From positions 20,389 to 35,148 of the forward strand of contig DCHQ01000054.1 in the NCBI GenBank assembly GCA_002314855.1: a stretch of 14,760 nt of DNA, given 5' to 3'. The notes below the pieces were generated by a model. The model saw nothing but the letters and a program-made list of their open reading frames with translations. It did no database searches and was not told the origin of the DNA. Origin of the DNA: Lachnospiraceae bacterium UBA1748. Lineage in GTDB: Bacteria > Bacillota > Clostridia > Lachnospirales > Lachnospiraceae. The position numbers and the translations under genes were made by a program. Shown one piece after another: positions 1 through 7,810 of this stretch; within the stretch, counting starts at the first letter, position 1, and each line of letters begins with the position of its first letter.

Positions 1-663
1 TTTGACAGAGTTCGTCGAAAGCTCTTTGGAAGAAAGGACAGAATAGTCAGGGAGACCGAGTCCTATATGCCAGAGCTTTTCGATATGGATAATGTATATC
101 TTCATGGCTTTTGGAATAGTGAAAAGTATTATGAAGATATGATACCTGAGCTTTGGCAAAAAATAGTTTTTCCACCAAGCAGCAATGAAAAGAATATTAG
201 CTGCATTAATGAAATGGAGAATATTAATTCAGTAGCTATTCATATTAGACGAAGTGATTATCTTAAGGTGGCGGATGGAAAGCGTTACATGGGAATATGT
301 ACCGATGAATATTATAAAGCTGCCATGGATTACATAGAGAAGCATGTAGAAAATCCCGTTTACTATATTTTCTCAGATGATGAGGAATATGCCAGGGAGC
401 ATTTTTGCAATGATAATATGAAGATTGTTTACTGGAATAAGGGTAAAGACAGCTTTTATGATATGCAGTTGATGAGCTGTTGCAAGCATAATATATGTGC
501 GAACTCTACTTTTAGTTTGTGGGGAGCCAGATTGAATACCCATCCGGATAAAATAATGATTAGACCACTTAGACATGACAATTATGATGAGTCATCACCA
601 GATAAGATTAAAGAAGAGTGGAATAAATGGGTATTAATAGATAAGGATGGTCGACTGATATGA
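1..663 (+). CDS. GT11-type glycosyltransferase (alpha-1,2-fucosyltransferase-like), 5' end missing
   Basis: The frame is already open at base 1, so the gene begins upstream; the internal ATG at 67 is probably not its start. The 220 visible residues match the C-terminal three quarters of GT11 enzymes, which are usually about 280-300 aa. Landmarks, numbered from base 1, are VYLHGFWNSEKYY (residues 32-44, the family's 'YLxGYWQSEKYF' block), HIRRSDY (81-87, the GDP-sugar-binding HxRRxDY motif), FSDD (124-127) and NSTFSLWGARL (168-178). The N-terminal GGxGNQxFxYA motif must lie outside the window. Family members transfer fucose from GDP-fucose to a galactose-type acceptor in the cytoplasm, but donor and acceptor here are inferred. 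The stop codon overlaps the start of the next gene (ATGA), indicating translational coupling within a glycan operon. Confidence 0.88.
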   Translation, partial: FDRVRRKLFGRKDRIVRETESYMPELFDMDNVYLHGFWNSEKYYEDMIPELWQKIVFPPSSNEKNISCINEMENINSVAIHIRRSDYLKVADGKRYMGICTDEYYKAAMDYIEKHVENPVYYIFSDDEEYAREHFCNDNMKIVYWNKGKDSFYDMQLMSCCKHNICANSTFSLWGARLNTHPDKIMIRPLRHDNYDESSPDKIKEEWNKWVLIDKDGRLI

Positions 664-1673
664 TGCAAAGAGATTTAATCTCGATTATTGTTCCTGTTTA
701 CAATATGGAACAGTATCTTGATAGATGTGTAGCTTCCATTTTGCATCAGACCTACACAGATCTTGAGATAATTCTGGTAGATGATGGATCAAGTGACAGT
801 TCACCTTCTATGTGTGATGAATATGCAAGGCAAGACTCTAGAATTAAGGTAATTCACAAGAGAAACGGTGGACTTTCCGATGCAAGAAATGCCGGTCTTT
901 CTGTGGCTACAGGTTCATATATTGGTTATGTGGATAGCGATGATTGGATAGAGCCTAATATGTATGAGCGTATGTACAAGGCATGTATTCAAAATGACGC
1001 GCAGATAGCTGTTTGCAAGTACAAGGCAGTATTCAAGGACAGGACTATTGATAAGGGAAGCGATGATACAGTAGTACTATCAAGGGAAGAGCTTCTTAAT
1101 ATATATATTTTTGAGCATGAAAAGTATGTGATATATAACTCTGTATGGAGCAAGCTTTTTAAAAGAGAACTTGTTGAAGACATGCTATTTCCTGTGGGAC
1201 GTAATTCTGAAGATATCATGTATACTACTAAGGCATTTTGCCGTGTTTCTAAAGCAGTTTATATTGATGAATGTCTATATAATTACGTTCTTGATCGTGA
1301 TGGAAGTATTATGAATGAGAAGAACGTAAGCAGAATGTTTGACGATGAAATTCCATTTTGGCAGGAGCATATTGACTGTATTCGCAGCTTAGTTTCTGAT
1401 GAAATGGGAGACAAAGCAGCTTACAGATTTTATAGACGTTTACTGTTTTATTATATCGACCTTAAGTCAGATAAAAGAAATAAAAACTATGCTGGAAAGA
1501 TAGTTAAGGAACTGCGTAACTGTGGCCAGGATATTAAGCGAATATATAAAAAGTCGTATATTCCCAAGGGAGACAAGATAAGGATGAAGACCATGCTTAT
1601 GTGCCCTTCGCTTTATTATGCACTTGTAGTTTTATACGACAAATTCATTATTCCTATAAAAAGTAAGAAGTAA
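660..1673 (+). CDS. GT2-family glycosyltransferase (GT-A fold)
   Basis: This is a 337-residue inverting family 2 glycosyltransferase that adds a sugar from a nucleotide-sugar to the growing glycan at the cytoplasmic membrane face. The N-terminal catalytic domain (about residues 5-110) opens with IISIIVPVYN-type sequence. It carries VDDGSSD with Asp41-Asp42, the HKRNGGLSDARNAGL stretch and the metal-binding DSDDW motif at residues 92-96. The C-terminal 200 residues are charged, with no clear membrane helix. The ATG overlaps the previous stop by 4 nt; a second ATG follows immediately at 663, so the exact start could be either. An AAGGA about 12 nt upstream may serve as the ribosome-binding site. 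The sugar specificity cannot be read from the sequence. Confidence 0.95.
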   Translation: MMQRDLISIIVPVYNMEQYLDRCVASILHQTYTDLEIILVDDGSSDSSPSMCDEYARQDSRIKVIHKRNGGLSDARNAGLSVATGSYIGYVDSDDWIEPNMYERMYKACIQNDAQIAVCKYKAVFKDRTIDKGSDDTVVLSREELLNIYIFEHEKYVIYNSVWSKLFKRELVEDMLFPVGRNSEDIMYTTKAFCRVSKAVYIDECLYNYVLDRDGSIMNEKNVSRMFDDEIPFWQEHIDCIRSLVSDEMGDKAAYRFYRRLLFYYIDLKSDKRNKNYAGKIVKELRNCGQDIKRIYKKSYIPKGDKIRMKTMLMCPSLYYALVVLYDKFIIPIKSKK

Positions 1674-1714
1674 CAGTATTATTTATTACTATGAAATTAG
1701 TGTGGAGCAGGTAA

Positions 1715-3178
1715 ATGCTTTTTAATTCTTATATATTCATATTCCTGTTTTTACCACTGGTATTAGTGGGTTATTACGGATTGAATTATTTAAAATTAAA
1801 TAGATTATCCATGGTATTTCTTGTTGGAATGTCACTGTGGTTTTATGGATATAACAATATTTACTACCTGTTCATATTAGTAGGCAGTGTATTTATTAAT
1901 TATCTTCTGTCTCTTGGATTGCATAAAAGTAAGGCGGTTAGTACTCGTAAACTCCTTTTGTGGTTAGGAGTTATCATAAATATTGGTATTCTATTCTATT
2001 TTAAGTACATGGACTTCTTTATCGAGAATGTTAATTCTGTACTAAAAAAAGAGTACACCTTGCTTCATATCGTGCTTCCACTTGGGATAAGCTTTTATAC
2101 TTTTCAACAGGTATCGTTTATCATTGACTGTTATAAAAAGGAATGTGATCAGTATTCACTACTTGAATATGCGACCTACGTAACTTTCTTTCCTCAGTTA
2201 ATAGCGGGACCTATTGTATATCATAGCGAACTTATTCCGCAGTTTAAGGAAGAAAAGAATCACCGATTAAATTATGAGAATTTAAGCAAAGGTATATACG
2301 CATTTGCCAGAGGTCTTGGAAAGAAAGTGCTTATAGCTGACACTCTTTCTAAGGTTGTTACTATTGGATATGGCAACATTGGTGCACTTAATAGTATTAG
2401 TGCATTTGTTGTTATGGTATGCTATGCACTCCAGATTTATTTTGACTTCAGTGGATATTGTGATATGGCCTATGGAATAGGTTATATGTTTAATATTAAG
2501 CTTCCGGTTAACTTTAACTCGCCATATAAGGCCGAATCGATGGGAGATTTCTGGGACAGATGGCATATGACACTTACCAGATTTTTCACAAGATATATTT
2601 ATATCCCACTTGGAGGCAGCAGACGGGGAACAGTAAGAACTTATATTAATGTATTAATAGTCTTTTTAATTAGTGGCTTTTGGCATGGTGCAGCCTGGAC
2701 TTTTGTTGTATGGGGTGTAATCAATGGTATTGGTGTAGCAATAGACAGAGCTATTGGAAAGTATTGGAAGAAGCTTCCGGTAATCATAAAATGCGCTACA
2801 ACTTTTATTTTGCAGATATTTGCGTGGAGTTTATTTAGAGCGGCTTCATTTTCTGAAGCCAAAGCTCTTTGGACACAATTGTTTTCCGGAGGTTCAGGTT
2901 CGATTTACGAACCTATAACAACTATGTTTAATGGACTAACAGAAAGCAGAGCTCTTAGTAGGGTGGGACTTGGCGGAATTATTAACGCATACCCATGGCT
3001 GCTCGTTGTTATTTTCATACTGATTCTTTTGATAGTATGCTTTTTCCTGAAAAATACTCAGGAAAAAGTAGAGGATATGAAATATACAGGTGTAAGACTT
3101 GGCTGCGTTGTACTGTTAATGACATGGAGCATAATATCACTTTCTGAGATAAGTGAATTCTTATACTTCATTTTCTAA
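1715..3178 (+). CDS. MBOAT family membrane O-acyltransferase (AlgI/DltB-like)
   Basis: This 487-residue polytopic protein belongs to the membrane-bound O-acyltransferase family, whose bacterial members move acyl (often acetyl) groups across the membrane onto surface polysaccharides or teichoic acids. Family signatures are visible: LPLGISFYTFQ, FPQLIAGPI, FDFSGYCDMAYG, FWDRWHMTLTRFF with His284, and SGFWHGAAWTF with His324. The two histidines are the usual putative active-site pair, His324 being the near-invariant one. About ten or more hydrophobic helices are spread over the whole length. A GGAG at 1704-1707 sits 7 nt before the ATG. The next gene encodes an SGNH-like protein, the usual partner, so the pair is probably a polysaccharide O-acetylation module. 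A teichoic-acid D-alanylation role (DltB) is less likely because no dltA/dltC/dltD-like genes are nearby. Confidence 0.95.
   Translation: MLFNSYIFIFLFLPLVLVGYYGLNYLKLNRLSMVFLVGMSLWFYGYNNIYYLFILVGSVFINYLLSLGLHKSKAVSTRKLLLWLGVIINIGILFYFKYMDFFIENVNSVLKKEYTLLHIVLPLGISFYTFQQVSFIIDCYKKECDQYSLLEYATYVTFFPQLIAGPIVYHSELIPQFKEEKNHRLNYENLSKGIYAFARGLGKKVLIADTLSKVVTIGYGNIGALNSISAFVVMVCYALQIYFDFSGYCDMAYGIGYMFNIKLPVNFNSPYKAESMGDFWDRWHMTLTRFFTRYIYIPLGGSRRGTVRTYINVLIVFLISGFWHGAAWTFVVWGVINGIGVAIDRAIGKYWKKLPVIIKCATTFILQIFAWSLFRAASFSEAKALWTQLFSGGSGSIYEPITTMFNGLTESRALSRVGLGGIINAYPWLLVVIFILILLIVCFFLKNTQEKVEDMKYTGVRLGCVVLLMTWSIISLSEISEFLYFIF
3041..3067 (+). repeat. Perfect 10-bp inverted repeat near the 3' end of the MBOAT gene
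   Basis: TTTTTCCTGA (3041-3050) and TCAGGAAAAA (3058-3067) pair perfectly around a 7-nt loop, about 110 nt before the MBOAT stop. It is not followed by a T-run, so it does not look like a terminator. Two 7-bp perfect hairpins lie upstream in the same gene, at 2842-2860 (GGCTTCA/TGAAGCC) and 2896-2914 (AGGTTCG/CGAACCT). Confidence 0.7.
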
Positions 3179-3188
3179 ACATTTAATT

Positions 3189-4256
3189 ATGGAACAGCAA
3201 TTAATAAAAAAATGGTTTCAAAAATGCATATTTTTCATGCTATTAACGCTTTTCTTTATATTTGCGTTAGTGTGGATAGTTGATCCTTATTTTCATTTTC
3301 ATAGGCCTTTTTCATTCATTAAATATCGTCTTTATGAAGAAAGGTATATTAATGATGGAATAGGTAGAAATTTCGATTATGACGCGATTATTACAGGAAC
3401 CTCTATGGCTCAAAACTATAAGGTGAGTGAGCTCAATGAGTTATTTAACGTTAATGCAGTGAAAATGACTTTTTCAGGCGCTGGTTACAAGGAGATATCT
3501 GATAATATCGATAGGGCGTTAACACGTAATCCGAGCGTTAAGAAGGTCTTTTATTCCATGGATTATAATGGATTCATTCGTGAAAAGGATTGGACAGAGT
3601 ACGAGAATTATCCAACATATCTGTATGATGATAATCCATTTAACGATGTTTCGTATGTTTTTAATAAGGATATTTTATTCCATGGTGTTCTTACCAATGT
3701 GGTTATGACATTATCTGGAAGCGAATCAACTACTATGGATGAGTATTCTAGCTTTGTAAGACCCACTGGAATAGAGCATTTGATGCAGTATTCTGATAGA
3801 TATGATATTAATGAAGATATACCATCGTATCTTTATGAATATGATTATAATCTTCTTGTTGAAAATATTAATCAGAATATGGTCCAGTTAGCCAGTAAAT
3901 ATCCGGATGTTGAGTTTTATATTTTTTATCCACCATACAGTATTTGCTATTGGGATAAATTATTTATGGATTCAGGATCACTACGTCAGTTCCAGGCTGA
4001 GGAAAAAGTGGCAGAAATGTTATTAGAATGTCCGAATATAAAGTTATATAACTTTAATAATCAATATGACATTATTACTGATATGGATAATTATAGTGAC
4101 CGTGAACATTTTACAGCAGATATTAATAGTCTTGTCTTACAATGGTTAAATGAAGGAACAGGATTGATAAATAAAGATAATTATTTGCTTAGACTTGAAG
4201 AAGAGATAGATTACTATACTAACTACGATTATGATAGTGTTTATAATTTTGAGTAG
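3189..4256 (+). CDS. SGNH/AlgX-like membrane-anchored acyltransferase or esterase, partner of the MBOAT protein
   Basis: This 355-residue protein has a single N-terminal membrane anchor (about residues 12-31, IFFMLLTLFFIFALVWIV) and an extracytoplasmic domain. It carries the SGNH-type nucleophile block TGTSMAQN with Ser72 and a C-terminal DREH motif, Asp304 and His307, the expected Asp-x-x-His of the triad. Proteins with this architecture next to an MBOAT gene (AlgJ/AlgX or DltD type) complete acyl transfer onto the exported polymer. The frame is also open from a GTG at 3153 inside the previous gene, but that start would add 12 residues before the anchor and has no well-placed ribosome site, so ATG 3189 is preferred. 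The ATG lies 10 nt after the MBOAT stop and also has only a weak Shine-Dalgarno, suggesting coupling to upstream translation. Confidence 0.8.
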   Translation: MEQQLIKKWFQKCIFFMLLTLFFIFALVWIVDPYFHFHRPFSFIKYRLYEERYINDGIGRNFDYDAIITGTSMAQNYKVSELNELFNVNAVKMTFSGAGYKEISDNIDRALTRNPSVKKVFYSMDYNGFIREKDWTEYENYPTYLYDDNPFNDVSYVFNKDILFHGVLTNVVMTLSGSESTTMDEYSSFVRPTGIEHLMQYSDRYDINEDIPSYLYEYDYNLLVENINQNMVQLASKYPDVEFYIFYPPYSICYWDKLFMDSGSLRQFQAEEKVAEMLLECPNIKLYNFNNQYDIITDMDNYSDREHFTADINSLVLQWLNEGTGLINKDNYLLRLEEEIDYYTNYDYDSVYNFE

Positions 4257-4270
4257 GATAGAGGATAAAA

Positions 4271-6016
4271 ATGGATATTATTAAAAAATTAAGAAGTATT
4301 CTTGATAGAAAACAAAAAATTCATATGTGCGGATTGGCGTTTTTAATATTTGTTGGTGGATGGCTTGAGACACTTAGTATATCTGCATTATTGCCAATAG
4401 TGTGGATTTTTATTGATGAAGAAAAAGCATTAAATAACAAGTATTTTAAGTGGGCTATGGAATGGCTTAAAGTAAGTGACGCCAAGAGCCTTATGATAGT
4501 TATATTATTTGCACTTATCGCTTTATATATTGTTAAGAATATCTTCTTATTAATATCAGCCAATGAGCAGGCCAGATTCATTGCATATAATCGTAACAAG
4601 ATGATAAGCCGAGTGCTTAGAGAGTTTCTTAACAGACCATATGAATTTTATCTTGATGCTGATATTCCAACTGTATTTCGATTAACAGATAGTGATATTC
4701 CTAATGTCTTCAATATGCTGGTGTCCATTTCTTCAATGGCATCAGAGGTTGTAGTTGCTGTTTTATTCGCAATATTCTTAATACTTACTGATTGGAAGCT
4801 TACCATATTTACAGTAGCAGTCTTTGGTGTATTAACTTTATTTATAACTAAAATAATGAAACCTATTCTTGCTGGACTTGGTCAGAAAAATCTTAAGGTA
4901 CAGTCAAGAATTGCCAAGTGGAGAATTCAGGCTATATATGGTATTAAGGATGTTAAGGTACTTCATAGAGAAAGCTTTTTCGCTGATAACTATGAGGGAA
5001 CAGGTAAGATTGGTGCTGTTATTAATAGAAAATATACAGTGATGAATAATCTTCCAAGGATACTCATAGAAACAGTATTCATGTGTAGTTTCCTGGCATA
5101 TTTAATGGTATATATTCTTAATGGTAATGACGTAAAAGCTATTACTGTAACACTTACATCGTTTGGTTTAGTTTCAACAAGACTACTTCCATGCGTTAGC
5201 CGAATTAACAATTATATTGCTCAGATAGCATATGTGAAGCCTTGCCTAGACTATGTTTATGAGAACTTTAAAATTAACGCAGAAACCCAGAAACAGAATT
5301 ATAACCTAAATGTAAAAGATGAATCATTATTAATGGAGCTCAAGGATAAGATTGAGCTTAAGGATATTGTTTATGCGTATCCTAATACAGATAAGCTGAT
5401 TTTCAACCATGCTAGTATGGAGGTTCCTTATGGAAAATCTGTCGGAATCATGGGACCATCAGGTGCTGGTAAGTCTACAATAGTAGATATTCTTCTCGGA
5501 CTTCTTAAGGTTCATAACGGAACAATAACATGTGACGGAGTAAATGTTTTTGATAATTATCCTGCTTGGCTTGCTCAAATAGGATATATCCCTCAGACAA
5601 TATATCTTGTTGATGAACCTATAAGAAACAATATTGCATTTGGTATGCTTGATGAAGACATCGATGACAATAGAATCTGGCAGGTTCTTGAGGAAGCTCA
5701 GATGAAGGAGTTTGTAGAGCAGCTTCCTGAAGGCCTGGATACTACAATTGGTGATAGAGGCGTAAGACTTTCTGGTGGTCAGAGACAGAGACTTGGTATT
5801 GCCAGAGCACTTTATCATAATCCCGAGATTCTTGTGTTCGATGAAGCAACTTCAGCGCTCGACAACGAAACAGAACAGGCAGTAATGGATGCTATTAATA
5901 ATTTCCATGGCAAGAAAACTATGGTGATTATAGCTCATAGATTAAATACTATAGAAAAGTGCGACATTATATATAAGGTTAATAATGGAGTGATAGAGAA
6001 GACGGAGCTTAAGTAA
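4271..6016 (+). CDS. Type-1 ABC exporter, fused membrane and ATPase domains (PglK/MsbA-like flippase)
   Basis: This 581-residue half-transporter would work as a homodimer. Residues 15-310 form the membrane domain, with hydrophobic helices near 20-40, 70-92, 155-195 and 265-300. The ATPase domain starts at about 360. It has Walker A GPSGAGKST (395-403), a YIPQ Q-loop, the signature LSGGQRQR (500-507), Walker B ILVFDEATSALD (Asp524, Glu525) and the H-loop His556, so all catalytic elements are intact. Fused exporters in glycan loci commonly flip lipid-linked oligosaccharides (PglK type) or export lipids. The position between glycosyltransferases and the acylation pair supports flipping of a lipid-linked glycan, although peptide or drug export cannot be excluded by sequence alone. 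A GAGGA at 4261-4265 precedes the ATG by 5 nt, and the gap to the previous gene is 14 nt. Confidence 0.93.
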   Translation: MDIIKKLRSILDRKQKIHMCGLAFLIFVGGWLETLSISALLPIVWIFIDEEKALNNKYFKWAMEWLKVSDAKSLMIVILFALIALYIVKNIFLLISANEQARFIAYNRNKMISRVLREFLNRPYEFYLDADIPTVFRLTDSDIPNVFNMLVSISSMASEVVVAVLFAIFLILTDWKLTIFTVAVFGVLTLFITKIMKPILAGLGQKNLKVQSRIAKWRIQAIYGIKDVKVLHRESFFADNYEGTGKIGAVINRKYTVMNNLPRILIETVFMCSFLAYLMVYILNGNDVKAITVTLTSFGLVSTRLLPCVSRINNYIAQIAYVKPCLDYVYENFKINAETQKQNYNLNVKDESLLMELKDKIELKDIVYAYPNTDKLIFNHASMEVPYGKSVGIMGPSGAGKSTIVDILLGLLKVHNGTITCDGVNVFDNYPAWLAQIGYIPQTIYLVDEPIRNNIAFGMLDEDIDDNRIWQVLEEAQMKEFVEQLPEGLDTTIGDRGVRLSGGQRQRLGIARALYHNPEILVFDEATSALDNETEQAVMDAINNFHGKKTMVIIAHRLNTIEKCDIIYKVNNGVIEKTELK

Positions 6017-6018
6017 TC

Positions 6019-7047
6019 ATGGAAGATAAAAAGCCGATTATTGCCACTGAGCTGCTTAAAGGGCAGGGACTTGGCAATCAGCTGTTTTGTTATATTACAA
6101 TTAGAGCCCTAGCTAGTTCGAAGGGATACGATTTCGCTATTCTGAATTCGGATTTATTTTCGTGTCTTTCTTTTATGCAGCTCGATATGGGTGTGGATAT
6201 AGGTAAAGAGAACTTTTCAAATGTATATAATGAAAAGGAAGACAGACTTTTTATTGGTAATTCAACGCATGATATTGAACATGGGTGCTATATAACGGGT
6301 TGTGACGAGAAGCTTTTGGAGTTAAAAGAGTCGACTCTTGTATATGGAAATCTTCAGGATGAAGCGTATTTTCTGGAATGTAAAGATAAAATCAAGGAAT
6401 GGCTTCGTGTAAAGCCTGAATTCGACTGTATGGATTATTCAAGGGATAATCTTTGTATTATAAATATACGTGGCGGTGAGTATGCATCTAACCCAGAACT
6501 TTTTCTTAGAAAAAAATACTGGCTTGATGCTATGAGGTATATGAAATCCATAAGAAGTGATATGGAGTTTATGGTTGTTACTGATGATATCAAAGCAGCC
6601 AAGAGAATTTTGCCAGAAGTTAAAGCATATCATTTTGATTTGGCCGGAGATTATACTGCCATAAAGAATGCACATTATTTAATTGTGTCGAATTCTACTT
6701 TTGCTTTCTTTCCGGCATTTACAAGTGATACAGTAAAGAAAATTATTGCGCCTAAATACTGGGCAAGACATAACGTGTCTGATGGATATTGGGCTTCTGA
6801 GCAGAATATATATGACAATATGACATATATGGACAGAAAAGGAAAGCTTTTCAGTGCCAGTGAGTGTCGCGCAGAATTGGAACAGTATAAGAAGTGTTCA
6901 AAAAAATATAAGAGATTAGGGAAAAGATTGACAGGGTTTTCGCAGTTTTTAGCTAAGGTCAATTCTCGAAGACTTATATATCTTGATTTGTTCATTAGAG
7001 CAATTCGTTCATTAAAGAGAAGACTGTCTGGGACATATGGAGAATAG
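6019..7047 (+). CDS. Divergent GT11-like glycosyltransferase
   Basis: This 342-residue protein has the layout of GT11 fucosyltransferases. It has an N-terminal GQGLGNQLF block (residues 15-23, matching GGxGNQxF), a central NIRGGEY (149-155) where HxRRxDY is expected, VTDD in the position of FSDD, and NSTFAFFPAF (from Asn225). Replacement of the usual His and second Arg in the central motif means donor specificity may differ from GDP-fucose. The long segment after residue 240 (KYWARHNVSDGYW) and the basic C-terminal tail (KRLGKRLTGF onwards) also differ from the shorter protein encoded at the start of the window. The gene starts 2 nt after the ABC gene's stop, with a GGAG at 6004-6007 inside that gene, so the two are very likely coupled. 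Cytoplasmic; the acceptor is unknown. Confidence 0.82.
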   Translation: MEDKKPIIATELLKGQGLGNQLFCYITIRALASSKGYDFAILNSDLFSCLSFMQLDMGVDIGKENFSNVYNEKEDRLFIGNSTHDIEHGCYITGCDEKLLELKESTLVYGNLQDEAYFLECKDKIKEWLRVKPEFDCMDYSRDNLCIINIRGGEYASNPELFLRKKYWLDAMRYMKSIRSDMEFMVVTDDIKAAKRILPEVKAYHFDLAGDYTAIKNAHYLIVSNSTFAFFPAFTSDTVKKIIAPKYWARHNVSDGYWASEQNIYDNMTYMDRKGKLFSASECRAELEQYKKCSKKYKRLGKRLTGFSQFLAKVNSRRLIYLDLFIRAIRSLKRRLSGTYGE

Positions 7048-7049
7048 AG

Positions 7050-7799
7050 ATGTCTGATAAAAAACTATCATTGCCAAATGTAACACTAGTAGCGATGACT
7101 AGTGTTAATGTAACAGCTACAATAAAAGCTATGCAGTATAGTATGCGTGGAATAGATTTTGGTGATGCTGTACTTATAACGCATAAGAAACCATGGAATA
7201 TGCCAAAGAGTATACGATATAGTCATACTACAAAACTTACCAATATAGATGAGTTCAATTACAAAATGGTTTATGAACTGGGTGATCATATAAAGACAGA
7301 TTTTGCGCTTATAGTTCATGCAGATGGCTTTGTTGTCAATCCAGAGATGTGGCGTGATGAATTTTTGGATTATGATTATATCGGTGCGCCATGGCCGTTA
7401 CCACCAGAGGGTGATACCACCACATATAGAGACAAAGATGGTAATATTTGCCGTGTTGGTAATAGTGCAGGTATACGTAGTAAGCGATTAATGGATTTTC
7501 CTAAAAAGGCAAACATTCCATGGGAAGGTGAATATGCCTATGGGCGTATGTGGTTCTATGAGGATGGATTTATTTGCTGTAAAATAAGACATTTACTTGA
7601 AGCAGAGGGAATGCGAATTGCACCAATAGATGTGGCTAAGTATTATTCCCATGAAAAGATGATTCCAGAGGTTCAGGGGATAAAGCCATTTGCTTTTCAT
7701 AAATGGGAAGGAACCAATGCTATATATCCCAATTATATAAAGGAACCTTTAGTGAAAAGAACTAAGAGAATTCTTAGAAAAATAATAAGAAAATCGTAG
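7050..7799 (+). CDS. DUF5672 family protein, putative glycosyltransferase
   Basis: This 249-residue soluble protein matches my recollection of DUF5672, a family found in polysaccharide loci and thought to be GT-A-like. The recognisable pieces are the N-terminal LPNVTLVAMTSVN strand, HADGFVVNP (His90-Ala91-Asp92) where nucleotide-sugar enzymes have a DxD-like site, YDYIGAPW (residues 108-115), and VGNSAGIRSKRLM, which in relatives usually reads VGNGGFSLRS. The C-terminus holds a FHKWEGTN block and a basic tail. The start is 2 nt after the previous stop, and GGAGA at 7039-7043 is 6 nt upstream of the ATG. A perfect 10-bp inverted repeat lies within the first 20 codons. The reaction has not been established for this family as far as I know, so glycosyltransferase activity is an inference from motifs and context. 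Confidence 0.82.
   Translation: MSDKKLSLPNVTLVAMTSVNVTATIKAMQYSMRGIDFGDAVLITHKKPWNMPKSIRYSHTTKLTNIDEFNYKMVYELGDHIKTDFALIVHADGFVVNPEMWRDEFLDYDYIGAPWPLPPEGDTTTYRDKDGNICRVGNSAGIRSKRLMDFPKKANIPWEGEYAYGRMWFYEDGFICCKIRHLLEAEGMRIAPIDVAKYYSHEKMIPEVQGIKPFAFHKWEGTNAIYPNYIKEPLVKRTKRILRKIIRKS
7081..7107 (+). repeat. Perfect 10-bp inverted repeat in the 5' end of the DUF5672 gene
   Basis: TAACACTAGT (7081-7090) and ACTAGTGTTA (7098-7107) are exact reverse complements around a 7-nt loop. The hairpin starts 31 nt after the A of the start codon. A 9-bp direct repeat, AATGTAACA, overlaps its edges at 7077-7085 and 7107-7115. Confidence 0.75.
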
Positions 7800-7810
7800 G
7801 TTTAGTTATT

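Noticed and set aside
3153..3188. GTG at 3153 as the start of the SGNH-like gene, overlapping the MBOAT gene by 26 nt
   Set aside because: No Shine-Dalgarno at a useful distance, and the extra 12 residues add nothing before the membrane anchor. ATG 3189 gives a clean signal-anchor start, although its own ribosome site is also weak.
4242..4247. TATAAT before the ABC exporter gene
   Set aside because: It lies inside the SGNH-like coding region and has no -35-like sequence 16-18 bp upstream; chance matches are expected in AT-rich DNA.
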